Part shown: positions 57,477 through 64,000 of the stretch, one piece after another
Layout of the letters: each line of letters starts with the position of its first letter
Position numbering within the stretch: position 1 is the first letter of the stretch
Assembly: GCA_004153385.1 (NCBI GenBank)
Contig: SDAL01000002.1
Location: forward strand, 434,001-498,000
Origin: Paracoccaceae bacterium
GTDB taxonomy: Bacteria > Pseudomonadota > Alphaproteobacteria > Rhodobacterales > Rhodobacteraceae
Length of the DNA stretch: 64,000 bases
Direction: 5' to 3'
The notes under the pieces: generated by a model
Told to the model about the DNA's origin: nothing
What the model saw: the letters and a program-made list of their open reading frames with translations, nothing else
Databases searched by the model: none
Position numbers and translations under genes: made by a program

Positions 57477-57982
57477 ATTGAGCCAACTCCGCATGCCGGA
57501 CGCTAGTGAATAACGTAGCGAATGACCGGGTTTCGCCGCTCGTGGCGACCCTCGCTTTCGGCCCAAAGCCAACCGTCATGCCAAGTGCTGCGGATGACCT
57601 GTCCCCAGCCCAATGCCCTGCACGGTGAAGCGGACGTTCCTCCCTAGACTCTTGGACAAGCGAGACGCGGGGGTTTCCGATCATTCGACGACCAACTGAT
57701 GCAGTTGCAGAATGACAGCAGAAAAGATGGCAGCGGCAGCCATTGAGATCCTGCGCCGTGACGCAGATCACGGAAATGGCCGTTTAGGGCTGCGACGGCC
57801 CGGAAAGCCTGCGCCTACCATCCACGGCACCTCGTCGTAGGGCCGCCGATGCAGACGGAAATCCCGGTCTTTGTGGCAACCTCAACCCAGTATGCTGTGT
57901 GTCGCGCGAGACCCTGACAAAGCTGACGGTCACCAATATCTGTAAGTGAGCCTGCACACAAAAAGAGAAGGGGGATGCCGAG
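57477..57982. other. Non-coding region between the membrane protein and the ACT-domain gene
   Basis: About 500 bases without a convincing gene. A 121-codon minus-strand frame (57406-57771) has no family or start signal. Segments such as CTTTCGGCCCAAAGCC and GGTGAAGCGGACGTTC recall sequences repeated between genes in related genomes. This is from memory and cannot be checked here. Confidence 0.45.
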
Positions 57983-58369
57983 TTACGTTTGAACGATGTG
58001 TCCGGCCGCGGTCAGCAGCGTGATGGCCCTGCTTGCATCACTTTCTGACACCAGAAGATGTTCGCCATCGAAGGTGCACAGCACGAAGATTCCGATGCCG
58101 GCATCACTTAAAGGGGTCACCATTGACTGCACGATCCCTGTGGCATCAAAGGCAAAAGGCCCGATACTGCGAAGGCAGTACCACGGTCCGTCTACCTCGA
58201 CCCCGCTGGGGATCCTGTCATAAGCACAGACCAGGGTGGTCTCGTCGTCCGCTCGCACAAGGGCGGCAAATCCGCTTCCAGCGAACCACTCAGGAACCGA
58301 CGCATCGGGCGCAAGACGTGCAACCCCGTAACGGCCCGGCACGTGTCTCATGTTGATCGACTTGTTCAT
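57983..58369 (-). CDS. ACT-domain protein
   Basis: A 128-residue soluble protein with tandem ACT-like folds, of the CASTOR/ACT_7 type. The second half reads SIGPFAFDATGIVQSMVTPLSDAGIGIFVLCTFDGEHLLVSESDASRAITLL, with the I-G-P-F and L-x-x-x-G-I pattern typical of these amino-acid-binding domains. It has no catalytic domain, so it may be a stand-alone sensor. AAGGAC lies at good distance from the ATG at 58369. No partner gene is adjacent. Confidence 0.85.
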   Translation of the reverse strand: MNKSINMRHVPGRYGVARLAPDASVPEWFAGSGFAALVRADDETTLVCAYDRIPSGVEVDGPWYCLRSIGPFAFDATGIVQSMVTPLSDAGIGIFVLCTFDGEHLLVSESDASRAITLLTAAGHIVQT

Positions 58370-58798
58370 TTTGTCCTTCTCCGTTGTGAATGCGGTAGAA
58401 GGACATTCCTGAGCGCCAGAGCCGTCGGGCAGGGCGGGACAAAAGCTTCATCTCCGAAGACTGTCAGATATTTAAAATGGCGGGTTGGGTGTTGTCAATT
58501 GTCGGCCCCCTTGCATCTCGAACCCGCATTTTCCGGCGCTCGTTCTGTTTGGCGCGCGGGCGCCTTGCATAGACCCGAAGGCTGGTTGACTCGCCATTGG
58601 GGGTTTCCTATGGCTTGGCGCATATGTGTTCTTTTAGTTCATTGCCGCCAGTGGTTACGCATAAAGGCCCGATGGCCCCAACGTAGGCTTTGGCCGTGCC
58701 AGAACGTCGGAATTTGGCCCTTGTTTGGGCAGGGTTCGGGCATCACGGCGCGCAGGCTGATGTATCTTTGTTTAACGCCTTTCGAAAGGTTGACTGTC
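58370..58798. other. Intergenic region between divergent genes
   Basis: About 430 bases between the divergent ACT-domain and PPC-protein genes. Both promoters should lie here. The plus-strand frame stays open through the region but reads as non-coding and has no start before 58799. No clear operator was seen. Confidence 0.5.
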
Positions 58799-60097
58799 AT
58801 GTCCCGCCATCTTCTGCCGCTTCCCTGCCTTATCCTTGCCCTCGCCGGCCCGCTGGCCGCACAGGAGGCCACAGATCAACCCGCAGCCTCCGAGGTGCCC
58901 CGCAATCTCCTCGCGGAAGAAGCGCCAGCGGCCGATGTGCCGGCTGCCTGTGGCACCCAAGCCCAAGGCGCTCAGTGGATCGGTGGCGATGCGGATGCGT
59001 CTGACATATCGACGCGGGACAATTATGGTGAGCAGACGGCGTCGGTGGCGGGCGGTAGCACATATGTTGCAATGTTCGCTTTGAGCGACGCCGCCAGCGT
59101 TCGGATCGAGGCGGCGGACCGCGGCAATGGCGATCCCACACTGAGCCTGTTGAACGCCGAGGGAACCGAAATCGGCAGCGACGATGATTCGGGCGGCAAT
59201 GGTGCGGCACGTCTGGAGACGGAGCTGGAGGCAGGGGCCTATTGCGCCGTGGTGCGCGGCTATAATGAGACGTCGCTGAACGCGTTCGTCCGCATCGGCC
59301 GGACAGAGATGGAGGCGCTGACCCCCGGTGCCGATGCGGCGTCGGGCAATGCGGACGCCACGCCTGATCAGGTGCGTCAAAACTGTGAAAACGGGCCAGA
59401 CCTTGGCGTTCTGGGCGAGGCGCCGCTGACGCAAAATTCCAGTGCGAGCCAGACACCATTCGCGCGGTTCACGCTGGATGCGGCGAAGGCAATCAGCATC
59501 ACCGCCACGAACAGCGAGGCCGACCCGACGTTGACGCTGTTGGATGCCAATGGCGGTATGCTGGCGGAGAATGACGATTTCAGTGGTCTGAATTCACGCA
59601 TCGACCAGAGCACGCCGCTTGATGCCGGCAGCTATTGCGTGAATGTCGGCGCGATCAGCGATCCGGCCTTGCCAATCGCGGTGGAGGTCAGCCTTTACGA
59701 CGAGGCTGCTGCCTTGCAGGCGCTGTACAAGCTGGGGGAGGCCGCCCCACCGCTGGACGGGACGGTCGTGCCGGTTGCCGATCTGGGGGTGTTGCAAAAC
59801 CGGCTGCACCGCGACGTACAATTGGGCAGCGACGCGCAGTGGTTTAAAGTTACCTTCGAGGAGCCGAGCCTGATCCTGGCGGAGGCAAACTCGGTGGGCG
59901 GAAAAGGTGATCCCTGGATGGTGCTGTACGATGACCTTGGTCGCCAGATCGCGTTGAACGACGACAATGGCAGCAGTACCGACGCCCAGATCAGCGCCCG
60001 TGTGTTGGCTGGAACCTACATGATCGGTGTGAAGCAGGTGCAGGACCGTAGCGGATTTGTTCGGCTTCTGATGGAACGTTTCATTGCGGCCGAGTAA
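58799..60097 (+). CDS. Exported protein with three PPC-like beta domains
   Basis: A 432-residue protein with a signal peptide (MSRHLLPLPCLILALAGPLAA-QEA). It has three repeats resembling bacterial pre-peptidase C-terminal (PPC) or DVUA0089-type domains. Each carries a D-P-x-L-x-L-L/Y-D-x-x-G core with trailing D-D: GDPTLSLLNAEGTEIGSDDD (about 114), DPTLTLLDANGGMLAENDD (about 241) and DPWMVLYDDLGRQIALNDD (about 371). The acidic loops suggest calcium binding. No enzymatic domain is present. AAAGG precedes the ATG at 58799. Secretion to the periplasm or beyond is likely; the function is unknown. Confidence 0.78.
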   Translation: MSRHLLPLPCLILALAGPLAAQEATDQPAASEVPRNLLAEEAPAADVPAACGTQAQGAQWIGGDADASDISTRDNYGEQTASVAGGSTYVAMFALSDAASVRIEAADRGNGDPTLSLLNAEGTEIGSDDDSGGNGAARLETELEAGAYCAVVRGYNETSLNAFVRIGRTEMEALTPGADAASGNADATPDQVRQNCENGPDLGVLGEAPLTQNSSASQTPFARFTLDAAKAISITATNSEADPTLTLLDANGGMLAENDDFSGLNSRIDQSTPLDAGSYCVNVGAISDPALPIAVEVSLYDEAAALQALYKLGEAAPPLDGTVVPVADLGVLQNRLHRDVQLGSDAQWFKVTFEEPSLILAEANSVGGKGDPWMVLYDDLGRQIALNDDNGSSTDAQISARVLAGTYMIGVKQVQDRSGFVRLLMERFIAAE

Positions 60098-60810
60098 TCA
60101 ATGCCGATCAGCCTTTTTCAGATAGCTTTTATATCCATCGGCAGGGTTGTTGCATAACGGCTCTGGCGGTGCATTTTCGGGGCGTGGTCAGAGTCGGGGC
60201 GGGGTCGGATATCCGCAAGGCCTGTACCCGATGACATCGCCGTGTCGGCCTGTCGGATGGCCATCGCGCTAGGTCTGTCCGGGGCAGGCAGTGCCAAATC
60301 CTGTATGCGGCGGTGAGATGCCGCATACCCCCCTTTCCCGTCTCTCGCGGTGCCGTCTTTTGGGCATTGTTTCTGAGACCGGCCTTCCTTTAGCGGGGCA
60401 TTTTTGAATGCGCAAAGCGTGACCGGACCCTGTGCCACGACGCTTTCAGGGGAAGGGTGCTTTTACCATCCTGATCTTGTGTCCTGTCGCTTTGCCGGCC
60501 GCGCTGATCCAGGTCTTTGCCGCCTTTTGGTTCGGCAAAGTCTGCGCGACGAAAACCGTTCATACACCACCGTATGATGTGCAGGGCTGCGGGGCCGGCA
60601 GGCATCGGGGTGTACCGCTTGGTGTTGATCTCCCAACGTCGGATTTTGCGCGCGCGTGGGGTCCGTGTGCCGATCGGTACGCGTTGGAGGGCATCACGTG
60701 CCACAGGGCTGGCGGATGCAGCGCTGTGCGGTGCGCGCAAGGCGTTTGGGTATATGGCCAGACGCCGTATCTGGTTTGGTCGTCACCCAAACCTTTTGCC
60801 ATTATCATGG
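60098..60810. other. Non-coding region upstream of the heptanucleotide repeat
   Basis: About 710 bases with no recognised gene. Several overlapping frames of about 100 codons exist on both strands (for example 60432-60824 and 60118-60438). They have odd composition, rich in Cys, Pro and Arg, no family and no good ribosome-binding sites. Confidence 0.5.
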
Positions 60811-60852
60811 GCCATGAGCCATGAGCCATGAGCCATGAGCCATGAGCCATGG
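60811..60852. repeat. Tandem heptanucleotide repeat, GCCATGA x5 plus GCCATGG
   Basis: Five exact copies of GCCATGA (60811-60845) are followed by one variant copy, GCCATGG. The unit is not a multiple of three, so changes in copy number would shift any frame that crosses it. It lies 114 bases in front of the Rieske/FAD reductase gene. Confidence 0.95.
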
Positions 60853-60966
60853 GGCAGGCGGGTCGGGGGTTTAGGGGATCGCGGCGGATGGATGTTGGAA
60901 CAGGGCGTGTCGCGGTCGCGTTGACCCGGGGAATGACCCTTTCAGCCAGCCCTGCAGGAGCGCGCC

Positions 60967-62466
60967 ATGACCAATACGCCCGATTTCCAATCCGGTATTC
61001 CCCTTGATCAGTTGTCAGACGGTCAGCCGCTCACAGGACTGTATGGCGATGACGAGGTCACGTTGGTGCGGCAGGGCTCTTCAATCTTTGCGGTGGCGGC
61101 CCGCTGCACGCATCTGGGCGCGGATCTGGGCGACGGGCTGGTGGAGAAAGGTACGATCCGCTGCCCCTTCCACCATGCGCGGTTCGATCTGCAGACAGGT
61201 GATGCGGTATCCGCGCCGGCGGTGTCGCCCTTGGGGTGCTACACCACCGAAATTGCGGACGGCGTGGTGCGCGTTTCGGGCAAAATCTCCGGGGACACCA
61301 TGCGGGCCCCTGCGCGGGAGGCCCAACCCCGCGTGGTGGTTGTCGGCGCAGGGGCTGCGGGCCATGCGGTCGCGGATCATTTCACATCCGCGGGGGCAGG
61401 CGCGCGCGTGACCCTGATCTCGGCCGAGGCAGAGGCCCCCTACGAACGTACCTATGTTTCAAAGCAGGTGCTTGCAGGCGCCAGCACACCCGAGGATGCA
61501 ACGTTGCCTTTTGCGCATCCCCAAAACCCGCACCCCGATCTGCGCACCGGTGTCCGGGTCGAGGAAATCGACACATCTGCCAAACAGGTGAAGCTGTCGG
61601 ACGGCGAGGTGTTGGCCTACGATACGCTCGTGCTGGCAACAGGTGCCACCGCGCGCCGGCCATCGTTCACGGGCGCCGACCGTTCCGAAGTCTATAGTTT
61701 GCGCACGATGGAGGATGCCCGCCGCCTGCGCGCGGCGGCATCCAAAGCCAAATCAGTCGCCATTTTGGGCGCGTCCTTCATCGGGTTGGAGGCTGCGGGC
61801 GCTCTGGCAGGGGATGGGCGCGAAATTCATGTGATCAGCCGCGAAGACGTGCCGATGGAGGGGCTTCTCGGGCCGGATGTCGGCGGTTTTGTGGCCCAAC
61901 AGCACAAAGATAACGGGGTCAGCTTCCATATGGGGCGCGAGATCAGTGCATTTGACGGTCAAACGGTTTGCTTGGATAACGGGCACGAGCTCGCGGCCGA
62001 TCTGGTGGTGATCGGCATCGGGGTGCGTCCTGCGCTGGATCTGGCCACTCAGGCCGGGTTAACGCTGGCCGAAGGGGACGATGGCGTTTTGGTCAACGGG
62101 CAATTCCAGACCTCTGATGCCTCGATATACGCGGTGGGCGATATCGCCAACTATCCCGCCCCCGACGGATCGGGGCGCCGCCGGATCGAGCATTGGGCCC
62201 ATGCCGCAGATCAAGGCCGGCATCTGGCACGTGTCCTGCTGGGCGAGACGGGCGATGCGTTTGACCGCGTGCCGTTTTTCTGGACAAAGCAGGGCGATGC
62301 CCAGTTGCGCTATACCGGGTATGGCACCGCCCAAGACGGTGCGCGGATCGACGGGGATCTGGCGGCCAAGGATTTCGCTGTGCATTACAATGGCGCGCTT
62401 TTGACCTGCAACCGCGATCTGGCCGCGCTAGAGGCCGAGCGCGACTGGGAGGCCGCACTCGGCTGA
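60967..62466 (+). CDS. Rieske/FAD-dependent NAD(P) oxidoreductase (AIF-like)
   Basis: A 499-residue fusion. The N-terminal Rieske domain has its [2Fe-2S] ligands in CTH (Cys47, His49) and CPFHH (Cys66, His69). The pyridine nucleotide-disulfide reductase part follows: FAD-binding VVGAGAAGHAVADHF at about 118-132, TYVSKQVL, ATGATARRP, the NAD-binding VAILGASFIGLEAAGAL at about 262-278, and YAVGDIANYP. The layout equals that of AIFM3-like proteins and ferredoxin reductases of Rieske-type oxygenases. No oxygenase is nearby, so the partner is unknown. The ATG follows CAGGAGCGCGCC. Confidence 0.92.
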   Translation: MTNTPDFQSGIPLDQLSDGQPLTGLYGDDEVTLVRQGSSIFAVAARCTHLGADLGDGLVEKGTIRCPFHHARFDLQTGDAVSAPAVSPLGCYTTEIADGVVRVSGKISGDTMRAPAREAQPRVVVVGAGAAGHAVADHFTSAGAGARVTLISAEAEAPYERTYVSKQVLAGASTPEDATLPFAHPQNPHPDLRTGVRVEEIDTSAKQVKLSDGEVLAYDTLVLATGATARRPSFTGADRSEVYSLRTMEDARRLRAAASKAKSVAILGASFIGLEAAGALAGDGREIHVISREDVPMEGLLGPDVGGFVAQQHKDNGVSFHMGREISAFDGQTVCLDNGHELAADLVVIGIGVRPALDLATQAGLTLAEGDDGVLVNGQFQTSDASIYAVGDIANYPAPDGSGRRRIEHWAHAADQGRHLARVLLGETGDAFDRVPFFWTKQGDAQLRYTGYGTAQDGARIDGDLAAKDFAVHYNGALLTCNRDLAALEAERDWEAALG

Positions 62467-62496
62467 TCATGCGATGACCCAACGATCATGCCCTGC

Positions 62497-63348
62497 TCAG
62501 GGGGTGATCGTTACAAACCATGCAAACCGCGCCGTGGCCTTGGGGGCCAGCTCAACGATGTTCGGGCGGTCCTCGATGCGCGCGCCATGCCCGTGTCGCG
62601 CGGCCATGCCGTGCCATGGCTCGACACATACGAACGGTGCGCCGGGTGGCTGCCACAGCGCCAGATTGGGCAGATTGGCAAACTGGAAATCAAGGCTCGG
62701 GCCGGTGCGCGCGCAGTAGCGCAGGGCCTCTCCGGCGCCCTCGGGAAACAGGGCGGCGTTCTTTTCAAAAAGCTGCGTATCCAGTTCCAGCGTGCCGTTT
62801 TGAAACGGGCTGGGGTTCAGGCCATCAGCAATCAGCCCGTCATGAATGCGCATCATCTTCGGCTCGCCACCATTGGCAAGTTCGATCAGATGCGGACCTT
62901 GGGCGCCGGGCAGCGGCCAGCGGAAGGCCGGATGGAAGCCAAGGCTGAAGGGCATGGGCACATCGTCTTCATTGATAACGCTGGCCGCCACTTCCAGCGT
63001 TGTGCCCGTTACACGGTGGCTCACACGCAGATTGAAGCGGTAGGGATAGCTTTCGATATCTTCCGAGGGGCGCAGTTCATGGGTTACGAAATCGGCACCG
63101 CTGTCCACGCAGGTAAATGGCAGGCGGCGGGCAAACCCGTGTTGCGCCATGGGGTGGGATTGCCCGCGGATCTCGATCCGGTCGTCGGGCGCGCGGCCCA
63201 CGATGGGAAACAGGATGGGGGAACGCCCGGTCCACCATTGCGCATCCCCATGCCATAGATAGTCCTGTCCACGACATTGCAGCGATTGCATTTCTGCCCC
63301 GAGGTCGGACACGGTTACGCGCAGATCGGTCGATGATATTGTTGTCAT
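62497..63348 (-). CDS. Aldose 1-epimerase-like protein
   Basis: A 283-residue beta-sandwich protein of the galactose mutarotase-like superfamily, closest in layout to the YihR/LacX or Ymr099c type: LGAEMQSLQCRGQDYLWHGD near the start, SPILFPIVGRAPDD (about 43-56), HGFARRLPF with a likely catalytic His (about 69), SLGFHPAFRWPL with a second His (about 133-144) and VCVEPWHGMA with the likely acid Glu (about 244). It probably interconverts sugar anomers; the substrate is unknown. I start at the ATG at 63348 behind GGAAAG. It converges on the Rieske reductase gene with 30 bases between. Confidence 0.88.
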   Translation of the reverse strand: MTTISSTDLRVTVSDLGAEMQSLQCRGQDYLWHGDAQWWTGRSPILFPIVGRAPDDRIEIRGQSHPMAQHGFARRLPFTCVDSGADFVTHELRPSEDIESYPYRFNLRVSHRVTGTTLEVAASVINEDDVPMPFSLGFHPAFRWPLPGAQGPHLIELANGGEPKMMRIHDGLIADGLNPSPFQNGTLELDTQLFEKNAALFPEGAGEALRYCARTGPSLDFQFANLPNLALWQPPGAPFVCVEPWHGMAARHGHGARIEDRPNIVELAPKATARFAWFVTITP

Positions 63349-64000
63349 AAGATCAGCTTTCCAAATAATCAGTGTCGTGCGATTTGCGTGCATCGGTGTT
63401 ACGCCTATGCACGCCGATATCGTGTCGGGCCATCAGCTTTGCCAACCACTGGCCGTAGTCTCTGCCAGAACCGTCGCGGGGTCCACGCCGGATAAACGCC
63501 CGCGCCTGTCACAAAACATCGGGCAGGGGTCACGAACAGACCTTTATATGCCCCCGCGCAGGGGAGCGACCAGATAAAATGCTGGACGGCGGCGCGGTTC
63601 ATCTTTCTGGGTGGAGTGTCGCGTTTCGCATGACTATGGCGGGTATCCAGCCCCGACACATCTTCGTCAATCCTGCCATTGCTTCTGCCATCACCAAAAG
63701 CCGGGTGCATCTTTGCGCCCCGTCTGATCGTCGCCGCCATGGACTATGGTGGTCACAGATCAACGATCAGCCGGTCGAATTTGATCGGTGATAGCCGCAA
63801 GATCGCCCCGATCAGATCTTCTTTCAAGGCGCGCGGCCTCAAGGGTGGCGGCTGTCACGCCTTTGAGGGGGGGCCATCGCTTAAAGGCGCGGCATCCGTG
63901 TTCGGGCGTCTTGGATCTGCGCCAGTCGTCGACCCCGCCAGCGTCCGATGGCAACCGATTGGCAATACGCGCAGGATTGGTGGCCAGCCGCAGGGCCCGT
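63349..64000. other. Right-edge region without a recognised gene
   Basis: About 650 bases. A minus-strand frame is open from the window edge to a stop at 63760 and reads RALRLATNPARIANRLPSD at its left end, which could be the tail of a gene entering from outside. It recalls glycosyltransferase C-termini but is too short to call. The rest holds only short frames without start signals. Confidence 0.4.

Noticed and set aside
60432-60850. Overlapping frames ending in the heptanucleotide repeat
   Set aside because: Odd composition, no family, no good start; the repeat itself creates part of the open frames.
1-64000. CRISPR array, rRNA operon, prophage or complete insertion sequence
   Set aside because: None was seen: no regularly spaced repeats, no rRNA, no transposase, integrase or phage structural genes.

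Overview
The window looks like a piece of the chromosome of an alphaproteobacterium of the order Rhodobacterales (roseobacter group). The grounds are a SAM/SAH-type riboswitch in front of metK, a class known almost only from this order; the block miaB-phoH-ybeY-corC-lnt-metK-trmB; the run aroA-cmk-rpsA-ihfB-lapA-trpF-trpB; a DUF1489 gene; an NDUFS4-like complex I accessory gene; and a secreted Hint-domain protein with RTX repeats. Base composition is high G+C and fairly even, except for looser, less coding DNA between about 50.8 and 58.8 kb. The genus cannot be named from the sequence alone.

Layout. 0-8.6 kb: a lipoprotein lytic transglycosylase, a copper P-type ATPase, an L,D-transpeptidase, a tRNA-Met, a creatinase, a serine-protease/RTX/Hint secreted protein and a small conserved protein. 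8.7-18.5 kb (minus strand): one tightly overlapping operon for purine use, xdhA-xdhB-xdhC followed by a BMP-family ABC importer (ATPase, permease, unknown small membrane protein, permease, binding protein). 18.8-25 kb: dnaE, a Pmp3/YqaE-DUF4112 pair, DUF1489 and an unrecognised protein. 24.7-35.4 kb: the tRNA-modification, rRNA-maturation and membrane-maintenance block from miaB to trmB, then aroA, cmk and a secreted protein. 35.5-40.2 kb: rpsA, ihfB, lapA, trpF and trpB.

40.3-44.9 kb: a GbsR/MarR-like regulator beside a DgoK-like protein, then a zinc island with znuA divergent from zur-znuC-znuB; two Zur-box-like sites lie in the shared promoter. 45-50.8 kb: small membrane proteins, an orphan ParA-type ATPase, a YdcF protein, a probable outer-membrane protein, uvrB and the NDUFS4-like gene. 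50.8-58.8 kb: an accessory-looking stretch with poorly coding flanks. It carries gadB (glutamate decarboxylase) overlapping an AspT-type antiporter, a quinol-monooxygenase-like gene divergent from an HxlR regulator, a membrane protein of unknown function and an ACT-domain protein. 58.8-64 kb: a secreted three-domain PPC-like protein, a Rieske/FAD reductase and an aldose-epimerase-like gene. The spaces hold a heptanucleotide tandem repeat and about 650 bp at the right edge where no gene is recognised.

Most of the window is ordinary core chromosome. The best candidates for under-described biology are the gadB-aspT pair (a decarboxylase with a non-GadC antiporter), the xdh-BMP operon with its unknown small membrane protein, and the protease-RTX-Hint architecture. 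The SAM/SAH riboswitch and the Zur boxes are clear regulatory signals of known kinds.
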